Positions 23,701 through 32,948 of a stretch of DNA of 64,000 nucleotides are shown here, piece by piece. Position 1 is the stretch's first letter; each line of letters opens with the position of its first letter. The stretch covers positions 2,108,001-2,172,000 of the forward strand of contig OZ218965.1 in NCBI GenBank assembly GCA_965112735.1, given 5' to 3'. Below the pieces are notes generated by a model. It saw only the letters and a program-made list of their open reading frames with translations. It had not been told where the DNA came from and ran no database searches. A program made the translations under genes and the position numbers. This DNA is from Phaeosaccion multiseriatum. Its lineage: Eukaryota > Ochrophyta, other classes.

Positions 23701-24635
23701 GACCTTCAGGCCCTGACCTTGGCCCGACCTTCAGGCCCTGGCCTTGGCCTGGCCTTGCCCTGGCCTTGCCCTGGCCTTCCTTCGTACAGCCCCTGGCCTG
23801 GCCTTCCTTCGTACAACAAGGGCCGTTGGGGGTGCCAAGGCTGCTGTAAGGCGCCTGTTGGCGCAATGCCCTGTGCCGCCCTCTCTCTCTGCCCTTCCCC
23901 CTCCTTACCTCTGCCAAAAGAGAGCACCTCGCCGCCCCGCTCACAGCCTATATACCCCCAACTGGCACTCTCACCTTCTCTAGAATGGCCTTCTCTTCGT
24001 CCGTGAGGCGCGCGGGCCCGCTAAAGACGCTGCTTCCTTCGGTCTTCAGGCGGAGGGTCTTGCTCTGGAAGCCGCTCCTCGCCTTGCTCTTGCTGCCCAC
24101 AGAGAGGGAGGCGACACTCTTTTCCCCCCCGCCGCTGTCCTCTGCCCCTCCGGCCCCGTCTTCGTCCTCGTCCTCATCCTCCTCTATGTAGCCGGGCTGC
24201 TGCTTCTTCCACTCTGCCATGTTGGCCACGACGAGCCTCAGCTCCCTGCGCCCGTCTCTGGCGAGGTCGAGGTACTGGACCAGCAGCTTTGCGACTGCCT
24301 GAAAGTGGTAGATAAACCCAGAGCGGAGAGTGAGCAACAGCTGGCTGGCAAGGCTTGAGGGGCCGGGAAATCGGTAGGGGCTCCCTTCTGTGTAAGAGGC
24401 AAGACAACGAGATGGAACCAAGTATTCAGGCGGCGTGTACTGAGAGGGCTCCTACCTCTTGCGCCTTTTTTATCTCTGTGTCCTCCATGACCTGCCGCAT
24501 CCGGGCTTCCGTCCTGAGGTCCCGCTCTCTCTCCTGCAGGCCTTCATTGTACTCGTGCGCCTCAGGGGCGTCTGGGAGAGCTCGCTTCCTGCCTACCCGC
24601 CGGTGCCGTCTGTTGCGCGTATCCCACGCGTACAT
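6995..24635 (-). CDS. Giant multidomain protein: EF-hands, CBM48, LRRs, charged coiled coils, SH3-like domains
   Basis: I read one phase-consistent chain on the minus strand. Exons in gene order: 24635-24456 (ATG), 24298-23975, 23484-23237, 22376-22179, 21905-21771, 21431-21330, 20672-20114, 19885-19631, 18835-18138, 17314-17099, 16726-16627, 16157-15946, 15582-15402, 14513-13647, 12848-12126, 11748-11140, an unresolved segment about 10978-10722, 10583-10414, 10138-10002, 9832-9660, 9386-9231, 8911-8510, 8257-8162, 8022-7594 and 7138-6995 (TGA). The product is about 2,490 residues. Domain order is an N-terminal helical region, an EF-hand pair, a short Cys pair (VCHECHTAF), CBM48, RNI-type leucine-rich repeats, long Lys/Glu coiled coils, a degenerate EF-hand and at least two SH3-like segments. 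I do not recognise a named family. A large scaffold that senses calcium and binds glucan is an inference. It could be two or more genes, but no internal stop-plus-start break is visible apart from the unresolved segment. Confidence 0.7.
7153..7262. repeat. 20-base tandem array AGGTAGAAAGGCATATGGAC
   Basis: About five copies lie just upstream of the last exon of the giant gene (minus strand). They share the CATATG core with the GGCATATGGGCAG units elsewhere. Confidence 0.9.
7300..7593 (-). repeat. GTGA tetranucleotide array beginning at a splice donor
   Basis: On the gene strand the junction reads GTTTGAG|GTGAGTGAGTGAG and continues about 290 bases, so dozens of donor-like GTGAGT hexamers follow the true donor. 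Confidence 0.9.
7594..9386 (-). other. Exons encoding SH3-like domains (part of the giant gene)
   Basis: Exon 8257-8162 joined to 8022-7594 gives [15 protein letters not shown], then [17 protein letters not shown], the signature of a bacterial-type SH3 (SH3_3). Exon 9386-9231 carries a second, more divergent copy ([17 protein letters not shown], then WIMVDF across the next splice). Exon 8911-8510 lies between the two and is Leu/Ser/Pro-rich with a helical patch. The C-terminal exons are Lys/Gln/Gly-rich and end FRKTV. Confidence 0.7.
11012..11140 (-). repeat. Array of GGGGTACGTAAG donor-like units
   Basis: On the gene strand the exon end GAAGGG|GTACGTAAG is followed by about ten copies of GGGTACGTAAG or GTGTACGTAAG. 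The array stays open in frame, so alternative donors would lengthen the protein. Confidence 0.88.
11757..11945. repeat. GGCATACGAGA tandem array next to a splice acceptor
   Basis: About seventeen copies of an 11-base unit lie directly upstream (minus strand) of the acceptor CCCCCCAG at 11749. It shares CATACGA with other GCATATG units. Confidence 0.9.
12868..13460. repeat. Large GGATGGCAGTGGATGGAGG array in an intron
   Basis: About 25 imperfect 25-base copies fill the intron between exons 14513-13647 and 12848-12126. On the gene strand the unit is the C-rich CCATCCACTGCCATCC, adjoining the acceptor. Confidence 0.92.
14640..15305. repeat. GTGA/CTCA tetranucleotide array
   Basis: About 650 bases of GAGT units with scattered variants fill most of the intron between exons 15582-15402 and 14513-13647. 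Confidence 0.92.
16740..16975. repeat. 10-base GGATGGCAGG array ending at a splice acceptor
   Basis: About 23 copies. On the gene strand it is CCTGCCATCC, and the acceptor itself is CTGCCATCAG, one variant of the unit. Confidence 0.92.
17750..18130. repeat. CCCT-rich array in an intron of the giant gene
   Basis: CCTCCCT units with CACCCCACTCTACCCCACT blocks. On the gene strand it is GGGA-rich and follows the donor at 18137. Confidence 0.85.
18843..18972. repeat. GTCAAGCGAAT tandem array
   Basis: About eleven 11-base copies directly upstream (minus strand) of the exon beginning at 18835. Related to the array at 4795-4925. Confidence 0.9.
19188..19630 (-). repeat. 65-base tandem repeat whose unit contains the splice donor
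   Basis: About seven near-identical units, period 65. On the gene strand each carries GGGACAG|GTGGGGTTG, the same bases as the true exon end and donor at 19631. The copy at the exon differs by a few bases. Confidence 0.92.
19631..20672 (-). other. Exons encoding a CBM48 / AMPK-type glycogen-binding domain (part of the giant gene)
   Basis: Two exons, 20672-20114 and 19885-19631, join at Gln|Asp to build one E-set domain. The first ends with [11 protein letters not shown], where the FNGW turn is typical of CBM48. The second carries [16 protein letters not shown] and then [14 protein letters not shown], which match the usual P-G-x-Y-x-Y-x-F-x-V-D-G and N-x-x-N-like region. CBM48 domains bind starch or glycogen and occur in AMPK beta subunits, isoamylases and starch-associated phosphatases. 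The long N-terminal part of exon 20672-20114 is Gly/Arg-rich and contains a copy of the dispersed ATGGCAGTAGACGG cassette. Confidence 0.8.
20680..21330. repeat. TG, TTGG and CTGA microsatellite cluster in one intron
   Basis: TG run 20680-20785, TTGG run about 20900-21105, CTGA run 21149-21330. On the gene strand the last begins at the donor CAG|GTCGGTCAGTCGG. Confidence 0.9.
22410..22980. repeat. ~560-base (GGGAGA)n array
   Basis: Almost pure hexanucleotide array between EF-hand exon 23484-23237 and exon 22376-22179. The sense RNA of the giant gene would be (TCTCCC)n. Confidence 0.95.
23237..23484 (-). other. Exon encoding an EF-hand pair (part of the giant gene)
   Basis: The exon encodes two calcium-binding loops in centrin/calmodulin-like spacing. 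The first loop reads [13 protein letters not shown] and lacks one residue of the usual twelve, so it may be weak. The second, [12 protein letters not shown], has canonical D-x-D-x-S-x-E-x4-E residues and should bind calcium. A Lys/Arg/Glu-rich helix precedes it. Confidence 0.85.
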
Positions 24636-25107
24636 GGTTTAAGTCGAATGCCTTTCTTGGTAGCGCCCTTGCCTTTGCCTTCAGCCTTCAGCGAGGGAGA
24701 GGAGAGTTAAGAGAAAAGAAACAGGAAAAGAGCCTCCAGGAGCACATTTTGCGGCCTTTTCAAACCGAGTGTGGGAACGGCGAGCGTACCCACCGATTTT
24801 CCATAACCTCGTGTACCTCCTCTTCCTCTCGACGCTCCTCTGCTTACAGAAATGTGCTTACAAGAGATACATGCGAAGAAATATCGTTACGTCGTTGCCA
24901 GACTGTGAAGCTACCCATCGGCTGCCATCTCTATATATATCTCTCTCGCTCTCTCTCTTTTGTTCCGTCTCCTCCCTCTCTCTCTCTCTTCAGACCTGCC
25001 TCTGATTCGACCACGATAGAATGCACGTAAGGAGGGGGCTCCGCACTGAAGAGCGGTGTTCTTTCTTTGTAATTCGTGCTTGCCATCCGGGCAAGCGACG
25101 GTAAAAG
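24636..25107. promoter_or_regulatory. Shared upstream region of divergent genes
   Basis: These 472 bases separate the start codon of the giant minus-strand gene from that of the FYVE-PH gene. It contains CT-rich runs at 24940-25000 and no repeat array, in contrast with the surrounding introns. It is inferred to act as a bidirectional promoter; no TATA box is evident. Confidence 0.4.
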
Positions 25108-25403
25108 ATGGAAGGATGTCTGCCCTGCTTCAAAAGCCCCGCACAGCGCGACAAGCGGCGGCGAGAGGCCACGGGGCTAGTGGTAAGTCTAGTAAAGGGA
25201 GGGCGGCTCCTGTGAGGATCACTGTCACGTAATTCACTCTCTCCGCTCCCAATCTTTCCCTTCTGTGTTTCGATCTATCTCGCTTGTGCATTCGAACCGC
25301 ACCTCTTTATTTTGCCTTCAACCCTCTCTGCCATTTTCTCTCACCATGCCTCTCTATCTTCTCGTCCTCTCTCCTTTCTCTCTCTCTTCTCTTCTCTTCT
25401 CTT

Positions 25404-25439
<36 letters not shown>

Positions 25440-26504
25440 CCGCGTGCTCAGACCATTCCTGGTAGAGGGCGTGAGGCAGCACCACGCTGGCTCGAAGACT
25501 GCGAGCAAGACTGCTGCTACAGCTGCGGCGAAGGCTTCTCTCTGCTGCTGAGACGGCATCACTGCCGGCGCTGCGCCAACCTCTTCTGCGATAGGTTTGT
25601 CCATTGTTGAAGTGTCTGTCTTTCTGTGAGGCGCGTGCTTGCGCGTACATGCCTCACCCAAGCTCCCTCTGACCCCTCCATCTTGCTCTCGCCCTTCCCC
25701 ACGCCGTGTCGTCGCACCGGACTTACTCGTCGTGCTCCTCTCCTCAGATGCTCCTCGGTCTCGGCCCCCCTGCTGGCGCTGGGCATGACCTCCCCGTCGC
25801 GCGTGTGCCAATCATGTGGTGTGGCGGCCCTAGAGGAGAACAGTTTCTTCGACGGGCATCTTCCTCTACTACGCAGGGGGGCCCATATGCAAAGGGCAGG
25901 GACCTTGCCGGGGACGAAGGTGAGCGGGTTGGCGGAGGAGGAGGAGGAGGAAGAGGAGGAGGAGGAGGAGGAGGAGGAGGAGGAGGAGGAGGAGGAGGAG
26001 GAGGAGGAGGAGGAGGACAAGGAGGAGGAGGAGGAGGAGGAGGAGGAGGAGGAGGAGGAGGAGGAGGAGGAGGAGGGAGGGAGGGGCGTCTCTTGCTTTC
26101 TGTGGTGTGTAGCAGTGCCATCATCTGTGTCACTGTCCCCCACCTCACAGCATGCCGTCGTGATCGGGCTCTCGGCGGATGGGGCCTCCTTGGAGCTCAG
26201 GCGGAAGGGGGGCCGAGGCGCACCCAGCGTAACCGTCATCCCCTTGCAGCTCCTGTGGGAGGTGGAGCAGGTACGTGGGTGGTGTTTGGTGTAGCACCCC
26301 TCTCTACCTCTCCCTCCTCTCCCTCCTCTCCCTGCCTTGCCACCGATGGGGGACGGGGGGTGGATTCGGATGGTACTTTCCTTCGCTTTCCTTCGCTTGG
26401 GGTTGCGCAAAGAGACTGACTGGCGTGTGATGTGTGTGTGATTATGTATGCTTTCGTGTGGCTCATAGCGCCTCTCCGCCATCTCACCCTGCAGCCCTCC
26501 CACG

Positions 26505-26543
<39 letters not shown>

Positions 26544-26953
26544 GGCCCTGTCTTTGCCCAACCGGAATGGATGGTGGGGGAGCGCAGCAGGCGAGAGACT
26601 GCCACTTGCGCTTGAGCTGGCATGCTCCCCCACCCTCGCCAGAGAACGCCCCAGAGGAGGAACACGAGGTGCACGGCCCTGCACTGGCGCCGCGTACTCT
26701 GCAGGGAACAGCGAGGCTCGAAGCTTCGTCCAAGAGTGAGGCCCTCAGTTGGATCAATGCATTGAGAGCTGCGGTGGAGCGCAGCACTGGGCCTTCTCTT
26801 AGGGAGCAAGTGGAGGAGGAGCGCAAGGGACGCAAGACGGAGCAGTGGATATATGCCCAGAAGGTGTTGGCGGCGGACGCGAGGAGGGCGCGGCAGCAGA
26901 CACGGGCTCAACTCGCAAAAAAGTACAACCTCGACGTTAGCAAGTACACTTGA
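25108..26953 (+). CDS. FYVE zinc-finger and PH-domain protein
   Basis: The exons are 25108-25182, 25452-25594, 25748-25919, 26151-26270 and 26495-26953, all in phase, giving 322 residues ending in TGA. All three FYVE signatures are present: WLED (W-x-x-D), RRHHCRRCA (R-H-H-C-R-x-C), and RVCQSC, with the usual four Cys pairs split by the second intron. FYVE fingers bind phosphatidylinositol 3-phosphate on endosomes. The rest looks like a PH-like fold: VVIGLSADGASLEL strands and a final helix EALSWINALRAAVE. The C-terminus is a charged helix ending VSKYT. The 25920-26150 intron is mainly a GGA microsatellite. The acceptor of the last exon is the least certain boundary. Likely role is endosomal membrane traffic, by inference. 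Confidence 0.82.
25932..26078 (+). repeat. GGA microsatellite in FYVE-PH intron
   Basis: Near-pure GGA triplets after the donor GTGAGCGG; it creates false poly-Glu and poly-Gly frames. Confidence 0.9.
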
Positions 26954-27279
26954 TGTGACTGAGGTAGAGATCTCATCATAGCAATGTGCACGGCGTATCG
27001 GGGGGGGGCGGCGCAAACCTTTAGCAAGTACAGCATGCGTGCTGTGGTGCCTTTTAACAGATGTGTGGGGCTTTAATCAATTCACACTTTCTCTCTCTCT
27101 CTCTCTCTCTTGCTGACTGATGTATTCGAGTAGCACCGAGACATGTAAGTGTGTATCCCTCTATGGGGGGGGGGGAGGTGTTATTCGGGTTAGCGTGATG
27201 GTGATACGATTTGAAATTGTCGCCATCTGTGTTGTCCGGAAGGCTCCTTTTGCCTTTTGCTTGACTCCCTTGCTTCTTG
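26954..27279. other. Intergenic, GA/CT tract, no gene seen
   Basis: The space is between the FYVE-PH stop and the next start. It holds a G run near 27001, a CT-rich tract at 27089-27112 and a second G run at 27164. It probably contains the 3' UTR of one gene and promoter of the next. Confidence 0.4.
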
Positions 27280-28726
27280 ATGATAAAACATGTCTGGAAT
27301 GGAGGACGGAGTGGAGTACCTACCAACTCGCAAGCGGAGCGGAAGCATATCGTGCTTGATGGTGACGGAGAGAGGCTATTCTGCTACGGAAAGTACAGGT
27401 AATAAAGGAAGGAAAGCGTTGATGAAGAGGTTTTGTTTCCCCCCAATTTCCTCTCCCATCTATCTTACCTCACACCTGTTCTCGCTGGCAGGGGAGAGAG
27501 CTTCTCAGTGGCTTGGAAGGACAAAGCCTTTGTTTACTGGGCGAAAGAGGGTCTCCTGGAGGGAGATGATGCGTCCGATGAAGAGGCGCTGGAGCTCATC
27601 AAGTTCAACGAGTTTGTACGAGACAAGGAAGACATGATGGATGCAGAGAAAGAGATGCAACAAGAGAAGTGAGTTACACCCTCGTCCTCCTCCTCCTCCT
27701 TCTCCTTCTCCTCACTGACCATCCCCCCGCACACGCACACTCTGCCTCTCTCACCCTCACCCACACTCGATGACCAATCTCCTGCACTCCCTCCCACACA
27801 CACCCTCCTCCCCCTCCTCCTCCTCACTGAGCTGTCTCCCCCTTTCCTCCTTGTGGCACTCGCTCCGCTCTCCTCACCTCGGTGGGTTGTCTCCCAGGTT
27901 CACGAGCTCTTGCCTCCCTAATGGCACCTTTTCCCAGGTCATGGAGGAGAAGAGAGCCTTCGTCCGCTGTATGGCGAGGCTACCAGACGAGGCTCTGAAA
28001 GAGATGGGGCAGGACAACACCAAGGGGAGGGACATTGCGGCCTTTAAGTTCTACCTAAGCCTCCCCTTCCTGTCTCCCGACTCTGATACCACTGGCGACA
28101 CTTGCTTTGAGAGGGGGGAGTACAAGGGAGAGACATATGCCTCGGTCGTGGAGAAGCATGGAGACTACGTGAACTGGGCCAAGAGCAGGAAAAATCCCGC
28201 ATTCTGGTTGCTGGACTTTCTGTTCTATGTGGCCAGACTGGAGGAGTCACTTGGAGGAGGGAGTGGGGCGCCGCCCCCTGCTGCTGCTGCTGCTGCTGCT
28301 GCTCCGGCAGCGGTGACCGTGGATCCTCGTCCCGCCGCTCGAACAACAGAGGCTGTTCCTGGCGAAAACAATACCGTGCACTTCGGACGAAACCGCGGCA
28401 AAAAGTTCAAGTGGGTGAGGGAGAACGACAAGAGCTATTGCCAGTGGCTGCTAAGGCACGTGCGGTCGCCGGACTACGAGTACAATCGACACATGTCCGA
28501 CTTTGCGGTCTATCTGCAACGACGAGGAGACAACAAAGCGCTGGAGCGGGAGATACAGCGGGACGGCATCTCTGGGAGTGAGCAGATGAAGTTTTCCAAG
28601 TATTCTGACAAGACTTTCGAGTGGGTACGAGACAATGCACCCGGCTTCTGTGATTGGTGCAAGGCCCAGGAGAAGCCCTTTGGCCGGATAAATTACTTTC
28701 TTCGGTACCTGAAGCAGTTCGACTGA
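27280..28726 (+). CDS. Repeat protein with three G-K-x-(F/Y)-x-x-V-x-x-x-D-x-x-Y-x-x-W modules (copy A)
   Basis: The exons are 27280-27398, 27492-27668 and 27898-28726, giving 374 residues. The start at 27280 is chosen because its frame gives RLFCYGKYRGESFSVAWKDK across intron 1, matching the paralogue at 30993; a second ATG at 27290 is in the wrong frame. Three modules share one pattern: RGEYKGETYASVVEKHGDYVNW, then GRNRGKKFKWVRENDKSYCQW, then FSKYSDKTFEWVRDNAPGFC, each followed by a helix ending in F-L-x-Y-L. This resembles the small domain found at the C-terminus of exodeoxyribonuclease X-like proteins and beside algal helicases; that link is from memory and uncertain. A poly-Ala linker separates modules one and two. 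Function unknown. Confidence 0.78.
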
Positions 28727-29298
28727 GTGGACTCCGTTCGATCACCCCTCCGACGGGGGGGGGGTGGTACAGAGGTGGGGGGACTTGGTTCCATCGGGAG
28801 GCAGCAGGGCCTTTTGTATTTTGCAGTAAGTATTTTAGGATTGTAGGAACGAGGGAATTCGGGGGGGGGGGGGTAGCGGCTGTTAATATCATTGTTGAGT
28901 ATAAGACAAGAGACGTGAGGTTAAAAGGAAAGAGAGGAGGGAAGAGGGAGCCGATTGCGTGCCGGCGCACCTCGCTGTCAATTTCAGTGAAAAAGAGAAA
29001 AGGGGAGGAGAGGAAAAAGCAATTGGGAAAAAGATGAAAAGTAAAAAAAGGACATTTTGGAAAAAAACTTGGAATTTTCTTCTTCTTCTTCTTCTTCAGT
29101 CCCCCGCATAGCTTCTCTTGCAGCATAGAGCCCCACGGAGCTTCTAGTGCAGCTTCTCTCGTACAACCTTGAGGTTTTGCTTTCTCACGTGAGTACAAGT
29201 TGAAGAGCGGAGCGAAGGAGGAGGGCTGGGAGGACTTTACCCCCCCCCCTGCTGATTCTGCGTCGGTGCAAGAACAAGAGGTACAAGAAGCGGTGGAG
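28727..29298. other. Intergenic left of foldback element
   Basis: The region between copy A and the inverted repeat is A/G-rich with poly-A runs (28980-29075), unusual in this GC-rich window, and a TTC run at 29079-29097. No open frame looks coding. It likely includes the 3' UTR of copy A. Confidence 0.4.
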
Positions 29299-30397
29299 GA
29301 AGTGTGGAGATAGTTCCTCCACCCCACTTTGGAAAGGAGAGACTCGGCGGGGAGGAAGAAGGAGGCGAGGGGGATTGTTGGCCGGGCGCAAGGCGGGACG
29401 GGGATAAGACAACACCGAACTGAAGGGGGAGTACTCAGTGCTACTCAGGGAGCCAGCGGGAGTAGTAGTGACAGCAGCGGCAACGAGGAGGAGGAGTTGG
29501 GGGGGGCGGGCAACCAGCAACCTCACAGCCTTGAAGTGCTGCACGGTTAAGGGAAAGACTTGCAAGGTGGAGGCACTCACAGATCCGCTAAAGATCGGCC
29601 AGTTCCAGCTCTCAGGCGGGAATCCTTCCATTGATGTCAAGTGGTTGTCAGTGGAAAGGGAACAAAGCTGTTGGGGGAGAAGGCGCCTAACGTCCTCACA
29701 TACAGTGACGATGGGCTCAGCATTGTTGAGTAGCCTGTCTATATTGTGCAGGCCCCTGCGCACAAGCGAGGTCTCTTGCAATTTTCTTCTGTGCCTCGTT
29801 GTCCTGGTCAAGAAACAGTACCAGGTTGACCAGGACAACGAGGCACAGAAGAAAATTGCAAGAGACCTCGCTTGTGCGCAGGGGCCTGCACAATTATAGA
29901 CAGGCCACTCAACAATGCTGAGCCCATCCTCACTGTACGTCAGGATGTCAGACGCCTCCTCCCCCAACAGCTTTGTTCCCTCCCTACTGACAAGAAAGCG
30001 CCGCATTCGCTCGGCGAACCACTTGAAATTAATGGAAGGAGTCCCGCCTGAGAGCTGGAACTGGCCGATCTTTAGCGGATCTGTGAGTGCCTCCACCTTG
30101 AAAGTCTTTCCCTTAACCGTGCAACACTTCAAGGCTGTGAGGTTGCTGGTTGCCCGCCCCCCCCAACTCCTCCTCCTCGTTGCCGCTGCTGTCACTACTA
30201 CTCCCGCTGGCTCCCTGAGTAGCACTGAGTACTCCCCCTTCAGTTCGGTGTTGTCTTATCCCCGTCCCGCCTTGCGCCCGGCCAACAATCCCCCTCGCCT
30301 CCTTCTTCCTCCCCGCCGAGTCCTTTCTCCTCTTCGAGATACTTGTAGATTCCAAAGAGGAGAGCTGCTGAGGTGGAGGAACTATCTCCACACTTCC
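29299..30397. repeat. Long foldback inverted repeat (~1.1 kb)
   Basis: The two halves are near-perfect reverse complements. Outer ends are GAAGTGTGGAGATAGTTCC near 29299 and its complement ending near 30397. The centre is a 14-base loop at 29812-29825 flanked by identical arms. The arms differ by a segment present only on the right (about 29985-30040 and 30330-30370) and by scattered substitutions. Both arms are open on opposite strands with a similar peptide (KVEALTDPLKIGQFQLSGG), which suggests a duplicated coding fragment, but no transposase or known domain is recognised. Confidence 0.85.
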
Positions 30398-30407
30398 CGA
30401 GAGGGTC

Positions 30408-30635
30408 ATGAGCAAAGAGGGAGGCGAAGACAGTCGGTCGGCGCTGGAGGCGACGCAGGAGGAGGAGGGAACAGGCGTACCGGTGGACGAAGGAGAGGCC
30501 AAACAATCAGACGAAGGAGATAGAGGGCAAGAGGAGAACGACGACGTGGCACTAGTCTCGGGTACCAAGTCTCGAGCGGGCAGAGCGCTGAAGCGCCCCA
30601 GGAGGGAGGGGAAGAGGAGGGGTAAGGAGGGGTGA
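30408..30635 (+). other. Possible small acidic ORF with basic C-terminus
   Basis: A 75-codon ATG frame starts just right of the inverted repeat. It is Glu-rich, then ends with a basic cluster (ALKRPRREGKRRGKEG) like a nuclear localisation signal. It may be the remnant of a gene cut by the foldback event, or chance. There is no splice or homology support. Confidence 0.25.
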
Positions 30636-30992
30636 TATTTACTCCCCTTACTTACTTCCGACTTCTAAAGGTGGCAATGTGGCAATGTGTTCGCAAGAGG
30701 CAGGGCCAAGACAGGGAGGCAAGTGCGGCGCCAGAAGTGGCTAAAAAAGAAAAAGGGGGGGGGGGTCAGGCGCTGTCCCCTAAAGGGGTGTGTCCGCCCA
30801 CCCAGGTTTTACTCTTACGTAATCATATTCAAGATGGCCTTCCAGTGGTGAATGCGAGTTTCAGTTGTTGGAACTTTGAGCTGACCCCAAACTTTTTTTC
30901 TTCTCTTTCTCAACACATCAATCTCTCTCTCTCTCTCCTTTTTTCTGGCCTCTCCTCCTCTCTCTCTGGAATATCACTTCTGCCGCTCAACC

Positions 30993-32707
30993 ATGTTGTC
31001 GGCTCGCAAGCGCAAGAGGCCTCCCTCTGCGAAGGACAGAGTCTTTGCTTATGGTCCCAAAAGGTGTGAACCCTCTCTCTCTCTCTCTCTAAAAAAAAAG
31101 GGATCTCGCACTAATTTCCCCCGTCTCTTCCTTCGTGTTGCAGGGGGGAGAGCTTTGCCTGCGCCTGGAAAGACAAGAGCTTTTGCTACAGAGCGAAGGA
31201 GGGTTGTCTGGAAGGGCCACACCTACCTGAGGAAGGAAGTGCTGAGCTTGTAACCTTCTTGGACTTTGTAAGAGAGGAGGAGAACGCCATGAAGGTGCAA
31301 AAGGAGCTGCAGAGAGAGATGTGAGTAGCGTGGGGCAAACTTTGTTGATAGGAGGCAGGCAAAGCGAGGGAAAGCGGGCACCAGCAAGTGCCGGCGCCAA
31401 GCGATGAGGGGTGTGTCACCCCCCGCCCTTCCGGCCCAATCTCAGCCATCACCGCTCTCATGTTGCGCTTGTGCACGACTCGGTCCAGGTTCACATCACG
31501 GGGAGAAGGCTTCGCCTACATCTTGCAACACAGGAAGGCGTTCACGCGCTGCGTCAACAGGTTGAAGGGCGAGGACGTGGACGCAATGACCAAGGTGGAT
31601 CGGGTCTATGCCAACGAGCTAGCGGCATTCAAGTACTATCTCGGCCTACCTTCGGTATTTAAAGGCCCAGACAGCATTACGTCCGGCGATACAGTATTTG
31701 AGAGAGGAGAGCACAAGGGAAAGACATACAGCTCAGTGCTGGGGGATGACGTGTGGGTAGAGTCGGCGAGGAGCTTGAGAAAGCCTGGCTACGCCATCGT
31801 GGACTTCCTTCATTACGTCGATAATCTGGAGGAGAATCTTCTCGAAACCGCCCCACCCCCCCTTGACTTTGACCTTGAGGACGAGGACGAGGACGAGGAC
31901 GAGGACTTGGAGGTGGTGGATCTCGTGGACTGCCCCTCGTCCCCAGTGCCGAAGAGAAAGCGCACCTCCCCGCCCTCGGCGCCTCGCTCCTCCTCCGCCT
32001 CCGCCGCTGCCTCTCCGCCACAGCACAACTTGCCCGCTCCCAGAACGCTACAGGAGGACTATGTATCACCAACACCTCGTCCTAGAGCTGCTGTATCACC
32101 AACTGCTGCTGCTGGTGCTGCTGCTGCTGCTACTGCTGCTGCCGAAACTCCTGAGGGCGGGAGCCGGCTCATTACCTTCGGCAAGCACAAGGGGAAGAGG
32201 TACGGGGGAGGGCGTGGGTGGGTCATGGGCACGAATCAAACCGTTTGCGTACTTGGTTTCTCTTTTGTCGCTGGATAGGGAGTTAGTTTGGCTGGTTGGC
32301 TGGTTGGTTGGTTGGTTGGTCGGTTGGTTGGTCGGTTGGTTGGTCGGTTGGTTGGTTGGTTGGTTGGTTGGATGGCTGGTCGGTCGCGAAGCAGCATCTC
32401 TACCTGCCGAGAGAAGGGGCAAGGGGTGGTGGCTCCGCTTCCTTTCAAAGCCTGCCTGGCCTGACTCTTCTGTAGCTCACTGCTGGTGTATGGAGGGGGT
32501 GCGTATGCATTGACTTCCTTCCTACCGCTGCTACGCTACCTGGCTCCATTGACTTCAAAAACAGGTTCGACGTCGTCTTAAGGTTCGACCGTTCCTACGG
32601 TGAGAAGTAGTCTTGCATCGCTGCCGCTGCCGCTGCCGCTGTCGCTGCTGCTGCCGATTTGCGCCCGTCCTTCAGGGGCCTCTTTCTCTTGACTGACCGA
32701 ATGTATG

Positions 32708-32738
<31 letters not shown>

Positions 32739-32917
32739 CTCTTCTCCCTCTCTCTCTCTCTCTCTCCCTCTCTTCTCCCTCTCTCTCTCCCTCTCCCTCT
32801 CCCTCTCCCTCTCTCTCTCTCTCCCTCTCCCTCTCTCTCTCTCTCCCTCTCTTCTCCCTCTCTCTCTCTCCCTCTCTCTCTCCCTCTCTCTCTCCTCTCT
32901 CTCTCTCCCTCTCTTCT

Positions 32918-32948
<31 letters not shown>

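Noticed and set aside
28407-29327. 306-codon minus-strand frame opposite copy A and its 3' region
   Set aside because: It is antisense to a well-supported exon and then poly-Lys and low complexity; no domain.
29185-30225. 346-codon minus-strand frame through the inverted repeat
   Set aside because: It reads from one arm into the other across the hairpin centre, which a functional gene would be unlikely to do; kept only as evidence for duplicated arms.
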